This document shows, one piece after another, positions 7,984-17,248 of a DNA stretch of 64,000 nt; position 1 is the stretch's first letter, and each line of letters begins with the position of its first letter. The stretch is from Bacillus sp. es.034 (lineage in GTDB: Bacteria; Bacillota; Bacilli; Bacillales; Bacillaceae_B). Below the pieces are notes generated by a model that was not told the origin of the DNA, ran no database searches, and saw only the letters and a program-made list of their open reading frames with translations. A program made the position numbers and the translations under genes. The stretch is taken from the NCBI RefSeq assembly GCF_002563655.1, contig NZ_PDIY01000001.1:4450427-4514426 (forward strand), in the 5' to 3' direction.

Positions 7984-10878
7984 TTAATTACTTTCAATTA
8001 AATATTGATAAAGAGAACTCTCCACCTCATGCTCCAACAACATATTCATCCGCACAACCGGCAACTCCTTACCGTTCTTATTCAACATGGTCGTCTGTTC
8101 CTCACTATCTTCTTCAGGCACAGCCTTACCAATGTAATAAAAATCGGTTCCTTCATCATCGTCTTTTTTTACAAAGAGGTGTATATCTAACCCTTGCTGC
8201 ACAGCATTAATAATCTTCCTAACCTCTTGAGATCCTAGAGTTCGGTTACTCCGTGTGTACCATCTAAACACTTCTTGATTGATAAATTCATCGCCATAAT
8301 TAACACTAGATTCAACATCTTCATTCTTATGATAAGTAACAAAGATCGGACATGTTCCATGCTTGGGCTTATACCCGTACATAGTGGAGCTCTCATCATT
8401 TAGCCAGTTTAATAACTTACATGCATCTTTACGTGAGTATTTTTGGTACAAGGTTAGGTGATTTGAACAATCGTAAGTACGGCTCTTTTCTTCTGCCGTT
8501 TTTATAAAGTCATACACCAATGACTTAAAGTATTCATTGCGTGAAATACTCTCAACGATTGAATCATTAAATCGATAATGTTCTTCCTCTCGCACCACAA
8601 TTGGCTCTTCACCATACTTCTTTGCCGATGCTTGAGTAAAGAATGACAGATTCAATACTCGTTCTACAGCTGTTAAAGTCTCTTCATCTGTTCTACATCC
8701 GGTTATAGACAATTCCTCAACGTACTCATCCTGTAGCACTTCTCGTCTTTCCAGTAACAGCTTTAAAAAAACAATCTCATGCTTTCTCTTCCCATTTAAT
8801 ACTTCTTGAGAAAACATCGTTAAAACCGAAGTTTCGTACTTAGACATAGAAGGTACTTCTTCATTCATTCTTTCCAAGAACGTATGGTAATTCGATTTCA
8901 TTTCACTCACGATTACACACGGATCAATTGAATTATAGGTAACAAAATCATATAGATATGGAACTCGGCCAATTTTATTTTTCAATTCTACATACGTATC
9001 TCTTAAAATCTTAAAGGATGTTAGCTTCGTATCATTGATCGACTTAAAGATTTGCTTTTTAGCAATCTCTTCAAAATTAATCGTAGATACACCCTTGATA
9101 TAACATGTATCCTTTGTATGACGGCGAATATTATCTTTGTTCTGAGACCGATCACCGGATAAAGCGACTGGGATCAGGTAGTTATTCTTATAGTTCCCAA
9201 TGAAGTCGATCACCGTTACATACTCTTTACTGTCATGCTTTCTTAGTCCACGTCCTAACTGCTGGATAAAGATAATACTTGATTGCGTTTGTCTTAGCAT
9301 GACAACTTGATTGATACTTGGAATGTCGACACCTTCATTAAAGATATCCACCGTTATAATATAATCTAATTGTCCTTTTTCTAATTCATTAACCCTACTT
9401 ATTCTTTCCTCTTGAGAATGATTCCCTAATAATGCTACTGTCTTTAATCCTCTCTCATTCAGGACTTTCGAAAGCTCGATTGCTTCCTCTTTTCTGCTAC
9501 AGAACATTAACCCTCTTACCTTATCTCCCGAATGACCGTAGTACTCAATCTTCTCTAAGATATGTTCAACTCTCTCATCTGTAACAAGTTTGGCTAAAGC
9601 AGCTGTTTCATCTAATAACTCACCGTTGAATTCATAATCAGTTACGCCAAAATAGTGAAAAGGACACAGCATATCTTCTTCAAGCGCTTCCTGCAACCGA
9701 ATTTCATAAGCGATATTGTAATCAAACAATGAATAGATGTTGAAATCATCTGTTCTCTCTGGAGTAGCTGTCATCCCCATTAAGAATTTCGGTGTGAAGT
9801 ATTCCATCACTTTCACATATGAATCAGCACCAGCTTTATGTACTTCATCCACTAACACATAATCGAATTCTGCAGGATCAAATTGATTCAGCATATGATC
9901 CTTAGACAATGTCTGGATCGTGGCAAAAAGATACCTTGCTTCACTTTGCTTGGAAGTTCCTGATAAGATCCCGAAATCTCGATCAATACCGCCTAAAACT
10001 CTTTGAAAATCTGATTTCGCTTTTTGTAAAATTTGTTCACGATGAACGATAAATAGCATTTTCTTTGGTGCAAATCGTCTTACATCAAAGGCAGATAAAT
10101 AGGTTTTACCTGTACCAGTGGCTGAAATAACCAATGCCTTGTCTTTGCCTTCTGCTCTCACACTTTGAATACTTTGTAAGGCAGCTTCCTGCATTTGATT
10201 AGGAACAATCTCTACTGCATCCTTCAGAGAGTTAAGCTGGTATTGTACAGGATGCTCAATCACATTCTGGATGTTTGGCAGGTTTGACGCCTGATATGTT
10301 TTCTCATACTCCTCAATCCATCCAGAAGTCAGGTGTATTGCTTCACCCCATACTTCTTCAAACTGATCAATAAAGTGATGAATGATCTCTCCATTTTCAT
10401 GTGAGTTTAATTTTACGTTCCATTCGTAGTTTGCTTTTAACGCCTGTGCAGTTAAATTTGAGCTACCAACAATTAAGGAATAATGAGTACTATGTTTAAA
10501 TATGTACCCTTTGGCATGAAAGCCCTTTAGGTTGGTTAATTTCACTTCAACATTAGATATTTTCATAAGTTCTCGGAATACGTTGGGCTGATTGAATTGA
10601 AGAAAGGTAGATGTAAGAATTCTTCCTTTGATCCCCTTTTGCTTAAGATCCCAAAGGAGTGCCTTTAACGTTGCCAAACCACTTTCTGTGATAAAAGCCA
10701 CTGAGAAAAAGAAATCATCACAATGACTTAATTCTTCAAGAATGGTAGAAAGAATATTCTTATTATACTTCGCATTATTGATCAACAACTGTGGTTTGTA
10801 TCGTGTAGATTTACCGTGTGCATGATCTATAAAACCTTTATATATTGAGTCCGTTAAGTTTTCAACAAAGTTTGCCAT
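7984..10878 (-). CDS. PLD-nuclease/superfamily 2 helicase with DUF3427
   Basis: This is a large defence-type enzyme that should bind and process nucleic acid using ATP. Residues 1-200 are a phospholipase D-like nuclease domain with an HxK motif (FHAKGYIFK) and GSSNLT. A superfamily 2 helicase follows, with Walker A SATGTGKT near 257, DEVH-type box LVDEVHKAG near 350, SAT-type motif GMTATPERT, and motif VI QLGRGLRKHD near 545. The last 350 residues match DUF3427. This order of domains is well known and often found in defence islands. An ATG four codons upstream (10890) exists, but GGAG lies seven bases before the ATG at 10878, which I prefer. A terminator separates it from the NUDIX gene upstream. 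Confidence 0.88.
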   Translation of the reverse strand: MANFVENLTDSIYKGFIDHAHGKSTRYKPQLLINNAKYNKNILSTILEELSHCDDFFFSVAFITESGLATLKALLWDLKQKGIKGRILTSTFLQFNQPNVFRELMKISNVEVKLTNLKGFHAKGYIFKHSTHYSLIVGSSNLTAQALKANYEWNVKLNSHENGEIIHHFIDQFEEVWGEAIHLTSGWIEEYEKTYQASNLPNIQNVIEHPVQYQLNSLKDAVEIVPNQMQEAALQSIQSVRAEGKDKALVISATGTGKTYLSAFDVRRFAPKKMLFIVHREQILQKAKSDFQRVLGGIDRDFGILSGTSKQSEARYLFATIQTLSKDHMLNQFDPAEFDYVLVDEVHKAGADSYVKVMEYFTPKFLMGMTATPERTDDFNIYSLFDYNIAYEIRLQEALEEDMLCPFHYFGVTDYEFNGELLDETAALAKLVTDERVEHILEKIEYYGHSGDKVRGLMFCSRKEEAIELSKVLNERGLKTVALLGNHSQEERISRVNELEKGQLDYIITVDIFNEGVDIPSINQVVMLRQTQSSIIFIQQLGRGLRKHDSKEYVTVIDFIGNYKNNYLIPVALSGDRSQNKDNIRRHTKDTCYIKGVSTINFEEIAKKQIFKSINDTKLTSFKILRDTYVELKNKIGRVPYLYDFVTYNSIDPCVIVSEMKSNYHTFLERMNEEVPSMSKYETSVLTMFSQEVLNGKRKHEIVFLKLLLERREVLQDEYVEELSITGCRTDEETLTAVERVLNLSFFTQASAKKYGEEPIVVREEEHYRFNDSIVESISRNEYFKSLVYDFIKTAEEKSRTYDCSNHLTLYQKYSRKDACKLLNWLNDESSTMYGYKPKHGTCPIFVTYHKNEDVESSVNYGDEFINQEVFRWYTRSNRTLGSQEVRKIINAVQQGLDIHLFVKKDDDEGTDFYYIGKAVPEEDSEEQTTMLNKNGKELPVVRMNMLLEHEVESSLYQYLIESN

Positions 10879-10954
10879 TAAGATCTCCATTCATTTCCAG
10901 TATAATAATAAAAGTGTAATCCTTATTACCAATACTGTAAACCGTATCCACAAA

Positions 10955-10983
10955 GAAAAGCTACCCAAAAATGGATAGCTTTC
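10955..10983 (-). terminator. Terminator of the NUDIX gene
   Basis: The stem AAAGCTAYCC pairs with GGRTAGCTTT around a short A/T loop, and a T-rich stretch follows on the minus strand. It lies directly after the stop at 10987, so the NUDIX and helicase genes are probably separate transcripts. Confidence 0.75.
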
Positions 10984-10986
10984 TAG

Positions 10987-11382
10987 TTATGCATATACTT
11001 TTGCTATTTTTTCAATGGCAGGGATATCTGCTGGCGCCCATTTAAGAGTATATAACTCATCAGGTGATAACCACTTAATGGCTGAGTGCTCAGTTAAGAC
11101 TGGTTCTCCTTCAATCAGCTTGCAATAATAGGTGGTCAAATGAACAATCCCAAAATCATACTCATGAACGGTATGTTCAATCTTCTCACCAATTTCAATC
11201 GAACAGTGCATTTCTTCTTGAATTTCTCGTTTTAAAGCTTCTTCAGGCCTCTCACCTTTTTCAATCTTTCCACCTGGAAATTCCCATAAGAGTGGTAATG
11301 ACTTTTCTGTTCCTCTTTGCGCACAGAGGATTTTGTTGTCTTTAAAGATTACCGCTCCAACTACATGTATATCTTTTTTCAT
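10987..11382 (-). CDS. NUDIX (MutT-like) nucleoside triphosphate pyrophosphohydrolase
   Basis: A 131-residue soluble NUDIX hydrolase. The NUDIX box is visible at about residues 36-58 (GGKIEKGERPEEALK then REIQEEM). The family pattern is GX5EX7REUXEEXGU, and here the last Gly is replaced by His, a common minor change. Close relatives are annotated as (deoxy)nucleoside triphosphate pyrophosphohydrolases that clean damaged nucleotides or hydrolyse 8-oxo-dGTP or 5-methyl-dCTP. Here it sits just upstream of the PLD-helicase-DUF3427 gene, on the same strand. Such pairs occur in defence islands, so a nucleotide-based defence role is possible. The substrate cannot be read from the sequence. AGGAGG precedes the ATG. 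Confidence 0.85.
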   Translation of the reverse strand: MKKDIHVVGAVIFKDNKILCAQRGTEKSLPLLWEFPGGKIEKGERPEEALKREIQEEMHCSIEIGEKIEHTVHEYDFGIVHLTTYYCKLIEGEPVLTEHSAIKWLSPDELYTLKWAPADIPAIEKIAKVYA

Positions 11383-11582
11383 TGTGTCCTCCTTAGAATG
11401 AAGGTGTTATTATAGCAACAGAATAACATAATAAATTAGTTTACTACAATGAGCCACCTCTAGATAACTGTCTGACTTAAACCTCTTATTATCTATTTTT
11501 CCACCCACGATGCTACTAACAAAATATGATAATAATGATACACTTAACTTATTAATATCCATATAAAAAGGGTGAAAACAAA

Positions 11583-12635
11583 GTGAACGATTTTTTAAAA
11601 GATGATTCTACTTTAGAGAGTCAGTTTAGATCAATATTCTTGTTTGGAAGAAATGTAGCAACCTATAAGTTTGCATTAGCAAAATCTTTATTAGAGCTAG
11701 GCACTCCCAACAATGGGTTTATTACTTTAGAAGAATTATCTCCAATTTATGTTAAACACTTGCTAGAGCATGTACGTACTGGAAAGCGTCAAATTACAAG
11801 CAAGAGTTCAAAGTTTATACAAGCATGCCAACTTTACGATTCTGAGCAAATCACTTGGGAACAACTAGTATCGGTGGCAGAAAAAATTGGATTTAATAAT
11901 GTATTAGACGCTTTCCATTACCTTCCTAAGGGAGAATTACAATCGAATTTTTTCAAAAAAGAAGTAAAAGGAAGAAAATTAGGCATTACTTTAACAGATG
12001 AATTATACACCTTGAATGAAGGATCACAAGTTCCAAATATGTTAGAAGAAATTGAGGGAAGATGGAATTTAGTTGAAACAGCTTGGAATGAACGAAATCC
12101 TAACTTAGAGATTCAATATGATAGGGATTTAGAGGAGTTTTTCACTCTAAGAGCAGTTACCCCTGAAAGCTATTTAAACTCTCATAACAGAGTTGCTCTG
12201 ACTCCTGTGCGCAAACCTCTTAATGGATATCAAAAAGGCAAATGTTTTTATTGCTATGGTCCAATCTCAATACAAAGTAATGAAGTAAACACTTGTGATA
12301 TTGATCATTTTATTCCCCTTAGTATTCAATATAATTCACAATATGACCTTGATTTAAATGGGGTATGGAATCTTGTTTTGACTTGCGTTGAATGTAATCG
12401 TGGAGAAGCAAATGGTAAATTCGCAAGACTTCCACAATCACATTTACTAGAACGACTTAATAAAAGAAATGAATACTTAATCGAAAGTAATCATCCATTA
12501 AAAGAAACACTAATTAAGAAAACAGGTAAAAATCCTAAAATTCGTAGAAATTATTTAGAAAGCCAGTTTGATTTTGCTAAGACAATAAAACGTCCTGAAT
12601 GGGCGCCCAAATTCGAAAAAGCCCAAGGTTTTTAG
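11583..12635 (+). CDS. HNH endonuclease domain protein
   Basis: A 350-residue protein starting at GTG behind AAAGGGTGA. Residues 1-200 are helical with no recognised family. The C-terminal part (about 215-285) is an HNH nuclease with a structural zinc site: CFYCYG, then CDIDHFIPLS and CVECNRGEANGKFA. The Asp-His pair and the Asn of VWNLVL correspond to HNH catalytic positions. It stands alone on the plus strand between minus-strand genes and has its own terminator. Its place in the island suggests a restriction or phage-defence nuclease, but the partner and target are unknown. It could also be a mobile-element nuclease. Confidence 0.78.
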   Translation: MNDFLKDDSTLESQFRSIFLFGRNVATYKFALAKSLLELGTPNNGFITLEELSPIYVKHLLEHVRTGKRQITSKSSKFIQACQLYDSEQITWEQLVSVAEKIGFNNVLDAFHYLPKGELQSNFFKKEVKGRKLGITLTDELYTLNEGSQVPNMLEEIEGRWNLVETAWNERNPNLEIQYDRDLEEFFTLRAVTPESYLNSHNRVALTPVRKPLNGYQKGKCFYCYGPISIQSNEVNTCDIDHFIPLSIQYNSQYDLDLNGVWNLVLTCVECNRGEANGKFARLPQSHLLERLNKRNEYLIESNHPLKETLIKKTGKNPKIRRNYLESQFDFAKTIKRPEWAPKFEKAQGF

Positions 12636-12650
12636 GTCGAAGCAATAATT

Positions 12651-12693
12651 AAAAGGGAAGGTGATTATTATATAGATCTCCTTCCCTTTTTTT
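12651..12693 (+). terminator. Terminator of the HNH gene (symmetrical)
   Basis: AAAAGGGAAGG (12651-12661) pairs with CCTTCCCTTTT (12680-12690) and is followed by more T. It lies 16 bases after the HNH stop. It may also serve the minus-strand gene ending at 12741. Confidence 0.8.
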
Positions 12694-12740
12694 GTATCTT
12701 TTAATTACATCTCACATACGTGAAGGTTGAACTCAAAAAA

Positions 12741-13064
12741 TCAATCCTCTACCTCAATCAAAAAGATCTTCTCTTCAAACCCGCCACGCTTCTCCGCTTT
12801 CTCTTTGCGTACCGATTCAACTTCTTCTATAGAAGACCCATGACGCTTAGCCAAAGCATGAATGATTTCTAAAAGATCTGCCAGTTCCTCTACTGCATCT
12901 CCATTCGATTCAGCTGCACAATACTCGTCTAACTCTTCATAGCTTTTTTCTTTTAAATACTTTATGTAGTCCTGATCATTTAAGATTTCTGTTGAAAACT
13001 TTTTTCCGGTGTTTTCAATGATTTGTGGAATTTTATCTCTGACTAATTTGTTGTACGTTGGCAT
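12741..13064 (-). CDS. MazG-like nucleotide pyrophosphohydrolase (PRA-PH-like)
   Basis: A 107-residue all-alpha protein. It begins TYNKLVRDKIPQIIENTGKK and contains EELDEYCAAE followed by DAVEELADLLEII. These are the metal-binding E-x2-E and E-x2-D patterns of MazG-like and phosphoribosyl-ATP pyrophosphohydrolase-like enzymes. Such small proteins are usually annotated as house-cleaning dNTP hydrolases, and the real substrate is often unknown. It is transcribed alone on the minus strand behind an AGGAGG site. Its position in the island next to a NUDIX gene means two nucleotide hydrolases lie within 2 kb of each other, but a link between them is only a guess. Confidence 0.82.
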   Translation of the reverse strand: MPTYNKLVRDKIPQIIENTGKKFSTEILNDQDYIKYLKEKSYEELDEYCAAESNGDAVEELADLLEIIHALAKRHGSSIEEVESVRKEKAEKRGGFEEKIFLIEVED

Positions 13065-13249
13065 ATTACGACCTCCTATTTTATGTATATGAATAGTTTA
13101 ACACGACATATTGTTGCAATTAAAAATACTTTAGGTGTGCTACTTAAAAATCTACTATTCCGTCAAACTTTATTTCATAATGTGGTGTTTAGTCTGTGTT
13201 AACTCTCGATTCTCCCTTGAATAATAGAGTTAGAGGTGGGTAGTGAGAG

Positions 13250-13534
13250 ATGGACATACATAACGGTTTAAACAACATTATCGGCAAGCAGATTCGTAAT
13301 GAACGAAAACTTCAGAAATTAACAATTGAAGATTTGGCAGAACTAGCTGGTATTCATCATACACATATGGGAGATATTGAAAGAGGTAATGTTAATACTA
13401 CCATCGTCACTCTTTTTAATGTAGCTGCCGCGTTAAACCTTAATGACCCATCGGACTTGTTGACCAAAGCTACCAAAGATCTTTACCCTCACTTTCAAGA
13501 AGAAGTGAAAAAGCGTACAATTAAGAAGGGGTAA
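13250..13534 (+). CDS. XRE-family helix-turn-helix regulator
   Basis: A 94-residue DNA-binding protein consisting of one Cro/CI-type helix-turn-helix. The core is IGKQIRNERKLQKLTIEDLA, then AGIHHTHMGDIERG and TTIVTLFNVAAALNL. The length and the charged C-terminal tail (KKRTIKKG) are typical of small repressors. AGAGGTGGG lies upstream of the ATG. The next gene, a small unknown protein, starts 40 bases later on the same strand, so they are likely co-transcribed. It lies downstream of the BREX locus and points away from it, so it may control itself, the small gene, or neighbouring defence genes. No operator was identified. Confidence 0.85.
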   Translation: MDIHNGLNNIIGKQIRNERKLQKLTIEDLAELAGIHHTHMGDIERGNVNTTIVTLFNVAAALNLNDPSDLLTKATKDLYPHFQEEVKKRTIKKG

Positions 13535-13574
13535 ACTTTCATTATATTAATCTCTATTTAACTAGGGAGGTATC

Positions 13575-13766
13575 ATGAGAAAAAGAGAATTTTACGTTAT
13601 TAAAGATAAAGATACTACCCTGTATACCATTATGGGGTTTAATTGTAAAGATGGGTATGGAGAAGTATTTATTCGTGACAAAAACTCAACAACTTATGCT
13701 TTTAGAGGATTTAATAGGCTAAAGACGTTGAAGGAAGCTAAGAAGCAGATTAAGTCTTTGACTTAG
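13575..13766 (+). CDS. Small unknown protein (63 aa)
   Basis: The frame has a strong site (GGGAGG, seven bases before ATG) and sits just behind the XRE gene. The protein is basic and beta-rich, with two similar halves (FYVIKDKDTTLYTIMGF and VFIRDKNSTTYAFRGF) that read like a short duplicated motif. No family is recognised. A long symmetrical terminator follows. It may be the partner of the XRE regulator in a small control or toxin-antitoxin-like unit, but nothing in the sequence proves this. Confidence 0.6.
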   Translation: MRKREFYVIKDKDTTLYTIMGFNCKDGYGEVFIRDKNSTTYAFRGFNRLKTLKEAKKQIKSLT

Positions 13767-13784
13767 ATGGCTTCGCAAAGCTTT

Positions 13785-13839
13785 AATATACACTTAAAAA
13801 AGGGGATACTTCGGTGTCCCCTTTTTTAAGTGTATATTT
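13785..13839 (+). terminator. Long symmetrical terminator between XRE unit and BREX helicase
   Basis: A stem of about 25 bases (AATATACACTTAAAAAAGGG and onwards) closes around a TTCG tetraloop, with A and T runs on either side. It can end transcription of the small plus-strand gene and, in the other direction, of the helicase gene ending at 13951. Confidence 0.85.
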
Positions 13840-13950
13840 ATTCCAATACTTTATCCTGCTCAATGCCACTAATCATGAAATATTTTACCTTCAAATTCCA
13901 CAAACTATTGAAAAAAAGAAGTGTTTTATATGAAATAACTTTCTATCTAA

Positions 13951-16900
13951 TTAAACTCCAATAATTTGTTCTAATTTCACTTCTTCAACAATATTATTTT
14001 GATTTACTACATAAACATACCCCGATCCATTTAATTCTTGGTAATCATTTAATTCCAATTGTTGTGTAAGCAACTCTATAGACGGTGTTAATAAAATAAA
14101 TCGTGTATTACCCTCTGCTTCTTCACTCGTGAAATCGACTAAGCCAAATGCATTTTTAACACGGATGTTTAATCGTCCATTTTGATATTCATACTCTTTT
14201 ATAACTTCTACGAAATCTTTTGGAATAACACGTGCTGCACTTACAATTGGCTGTACATGTAGTTGTGTAATCGATTTAATGGACTGTAGCTGAATACTTC
14301 TTTCTCTTTCAATATTTTCAAGTCGATCTTTACTACGTTCTTCTAAGTCTTCAATATGAGTATAGGTTTGGTTAATTAATGCATTATTTTTATTATTTAA
14401 GTTATCACTTAAATAATTAGTTACTTTTTCCTGTAGAGTTTGCATTTGTTCATCAAATGAACGACGTAAATAAGTACCCTTTCGGTTTAAATAATCATCG
14501 CGTTTCATTTGAACAGATTGAAGTATTTTCTTCGCTTGAAGAATAGATTCTTTTTTAAATGATTTATCTTCTGTACCTACTGTGTTTATTAATTCAAATT
14601 GCTTTTGGAATAGGAGATAAGGATCTACTTGAATGAACTCCCCTGTTTTCCTTTTTGCTAATAACATTAATTCTTGTTCTAACTCTCGGCCTGTACCATC
14701 AACAACACTAATACGGCTAATTTCTAATATTAAAGGTTCACTAACATATGTTTTTACTGTACAAGTTGGTAAAGCCACTTGTTGCAGCTCTTGACTCGCT
14801 AATTCCATCGATAATTTTTTTAATGGATGGTCATTAGGTAAAATAGATAACTGATCTGTTTGTTTATCCGGTCTTATTGTAAACCGTAATGATTCATCAG
14901 TTCTTAAAGAATACTTTCTCTTTTTATTTAGTTCACGAATATTTTTAGGGAAACGATCAATTCTAACTGTATTGCCATCATTTGAGATATTTACTTTAAT
15001 TCGTGTTTCTTCAAACTGTTTTACTACAAACTCACCATAGACTCGCGATGGTAAGCTGCTAATTGAAATTTCTTGATATGCCCGTCTTGCACCCGGTAAA
15101 TCAAAACTGGAATCGTCTAAGCGTTCTTGTTTTGCTAATTCTAATAATCGTTCATGTTCCTCAGATAATATTTTTTCCATTTGTGCAATCAGCTCATCTA
15201 AATTTTCTCGTCCGCTAATCGCTTCCTCCATTAAGTTAGATAAATCGATGTTATTCTCTTCTAGCACCTCACCAATAAAATCATAGACTTGATCTTGTCC
15301 TAAATCTTTACGCATTTGTTCCATCTTATCAAGTAGACGTATCAATACATCTCCTTCTCGTGTATTTTTCGCAACTAGATTAAAGATGAACACTTCATTT
15401 TTTTGTCCAATACGATGAATACGCCCCATACGCTGTTCCAAACGATTTGGATTCCACGGGATATCATAGTTAATCATTTGATTACAGAATTGAAGGTTGA
15501 TAGATTCTCCCCCGGCATCAGTAGCAAGCATAATTTGTACATTATTTCGGAATCGCTCCACTTGTTCACGACGTTGGTCCATTGTAAAATTCCCAACGAT
15601 TTTTGTGACTTCAGGAACATGCTGTAGGAGCTTTCGTTCAAGGTAAAATAAGGTATCTTTTGATTCAGTAAAGATAAGGATTTTTTCTCCTTTGGATAAC
15701 AATCCATCCTTACCAAATAAAGTGTTTTCAAGCTCTAAATATTTTCGTTCAATATCTTGATTTACAAGCACCTCTGCTTTACGAACTAATTCATCTAAAA
15801 TCTCGATTTCTAACTTTAGTTCCTCTATATCAATAACATCGGTTTCTCCTTCAACTAAAGTCTCTATTTCTTCTTGCTCTTCTGTTGAAAGTTCGTCGTA
15901 TTCAAATGATTCAATCGATTTATTATCTGTTAACTCAGACTCTAATAATTCTAGTAACTTTTCTTTACGTCGTTTAAGGGATAAATAAATAGCATTTAAT
16001 GACGAACTTAGGCGACGTTGTAAAATCATCATTGCAAATGCTACGTTTGGTTTATTATTTTGTTTTGCTCGATTAAAATGCTCGCGTGCATAGGAAGTTA
16101 CTTCTTCATAAAGCTCACGTTCGCCATAACTTAAATCAAAGGTAATTGTCTTTGTTGTTCTTTTTGGGAATAACGGAGTACCATCAAAATTTTTCATTGT
16201 CTCCTTTAAACGACGAATAACGAAAGGATTACTCTTTTTATATATAGAATCACCTGTATTTAAACGTGAAAAAATATCATGGTCTACCAAACTCATTAAA
16301 TGTCGAAAATTTTCTTTATCTCCTTTATGGGGTGTAGCCGTTAGTAATAAGCAATGCTCTGTATGACGTAGTAAGCTCTCACCAAGCTGGTAAATTTTCG
16401 TACGATTCACTTTGCGTTTCTTGACTCCATGTGTATATGCGGCCATTTTATGAGCTTCATCAACGATGACTAAATCAAATTGTGCTTTTATGATAAATGT
16501 TTTAATTTCTTCACGTGAAGCCCAATAAATTGATGCAATTATTTTGTCATGTGATTCAAATGGATTTACCTCACTTGAGCTATTTAATAAACTTCGATTT
16601 ACAATCGTAAACTCTTCACCAAACTTATCTTTCAGCTCTTCCTGCCATTGTTTCAATACTAGAGGGGGAACTAAAATTAAAATACGCTCTGCTGCTTGTC
16701 TTGCAATTAACTCACGTAATAACATTCCTGACATTATTGTTTTCCCTGCTCCCGGATCATCCGCCAATAAATATCGTACTTGAGGCGACTGTAACATGCG
16801 ACTATACACTGCTTCAATTTGGTGTGGGAGAGGGATAATCTTTTTGTTTCCTCGCGCACGAGACTTCGAAAATTTATCCTCTGTCTTTAAGATGTAGTAT

Positions 16901-17124
16901 TGCAGATAGTGTTGCAGTCTTTCAGAATTAAATGAACTTTCCTCATCTTGAATGTTTTCTAATTGTTCTAGTTGCGCCCTATCTAAATACTGTTCATAAT
17001 ATTTATTGGTTTTACGTCCAATTGATTCAACTAAGAATAAATCATCGTCAATTTCTTCAAAATGCTTAATTTCAACAATTTCCGGCCAAAAAGATCCTTT
17101 AATAATTTCTCCTATCTTTAACAA
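13951..17124 (-). CDS. SNF2-family helicase of the BREX locus (BrxHII-like)
   Basis: A 1057-residue DNA-dependent ATPase of the HepA/RapA type (COG0553). The N-terminus begins with the GxxxxGxFWPE pattern (GEIIKGSFWPEIVEI). The helicase core shows Walker A ADDPGAGKT at about 120-128, DEAH box IVDEAHKM near 220, LTATPHKGDKENF, and motif V-VI with LEQRMGRIHRIGQK near 560-570. A long coiled-coil region and a beta-rich C-terminus follow. SNF2 helicases called BrxHII occur in type 3 and type 5 BREX, and a related one (DrmD) in DISARM. Here it follows pglZ where type 1 carries brxL, but a terminator lies between them. The start is TTG, preceded by GAGAGGG. Confidence 0.85.
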   Translation of the reverse strand: MLKIGEIIKGSFWPEIVEIKHFEEIDDDLFLVESIGRKTNKYYEQYLDRAQLEQLENIQDEESSFNSERLQHYLQYYILKTEDKFSKSRARGNKKIIPLPHQIEAVYSRMLQSPQVRYLLADDPGAGKTIMSGMLLRELIARQAAERILILVPPLVLKQWQEELKDKFGEEFTIVNRSLLNSSSEVNPFESHDKIIASIYWASREEIKTFIIKAQFDLVIVDEAHKMAAYTHGVKKRKVNRTKIYQLGESLLRHTEHCLLLTATPHKGDKENFRHLMSLVDHDIFSRLNTGDSIYKKSNPFVIRRLKETMKNFDGTPLFPKRTTKTITFDLSYGERELYEEVTSYAREHFNRAKQNNKPNVAFAMMILQRRLSSSLNAIYLSLKRRKEKLLELLESELTDNKSIESFEYDELSTEEQEEIETLVEGETDVIDIEELKLEIEILDELVRKAEVLVNQDIERKYLELENTLFGKDGLLSKGEKILIFTESKDTLFYLERKLLQHVPEVTKIVGNFTMDQRREQVERFRNNVQIMLATDAGGESINLQFCNQMINYDIPWNPNRLEQRMGRIHRIGQKNEVFIFNLVAKNTREGDVLIRLLDKMEQMRKDLGQDQVYDFIGEVLEENNIDLSNLMEEAISGRENLDELIAQMEKILSEEHERLLELAKQERLDDSSFDLPGARRAYQEISISSLPSRVYGEFVVKQFEETRIKVNISNDGNTVRIDRFPKNIRELNKKRKYSLRTDESLRFTIRPDKQTDQLSILPNDHPLKKLSMELASQELQQVALPTCTVKTYVSEPLILEISRISVVDGTGRELEQELMLLAKRKTGEFIQVDPYLLFQKQFELINTVGTEDKSFKKESILQAKKILQSVQMKRDDYLNRKGTYLRRSFDEQMQTLQEKVTNYLSDNLNNKNNALINQTYTHIEDLEERSKDRLENIERERSIQLQSIKSITQLHVQPIVSAARVIPKDFVEVIKEYEYQNGRLNIRVKNAFGLVDFTSEEAEGNTRFILLTPSIELLTQQLELNDYQELNGSGYVYVVNQNNIVEEVKLEQIIGV

Positions 17125-17208
17125 AATAACATCCCTCTCAATACTTACGTTTTCTTAGTTTAAATTATACAGTAAACTCCCAGATACTGTTATAAGGAAT
17201 ATAAGACA

Positions 17209-17246
17209 AAAAGCTAGAGAACGGAATAACCAGTTCTCTAGCTTTT
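17209..17246 (-). terminator. Terminator behind pglZ
   Basis: AAAGCTAGAGAAC pairs with GTTCTCTAGCTTT, followed by T on the minus strand. It lies immediately after the pglZ stop, so the helicase gene probably uses its own promoter in the 85 bases between. Confidence 0.85.
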
Positions 17247-17248
17247 CT

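Noticed and set aside
13131..13249. RNA gene or operator in front of the XRE gene
   Set aside because: No convincing inverted repeat or conserved RNA fold could be seen.
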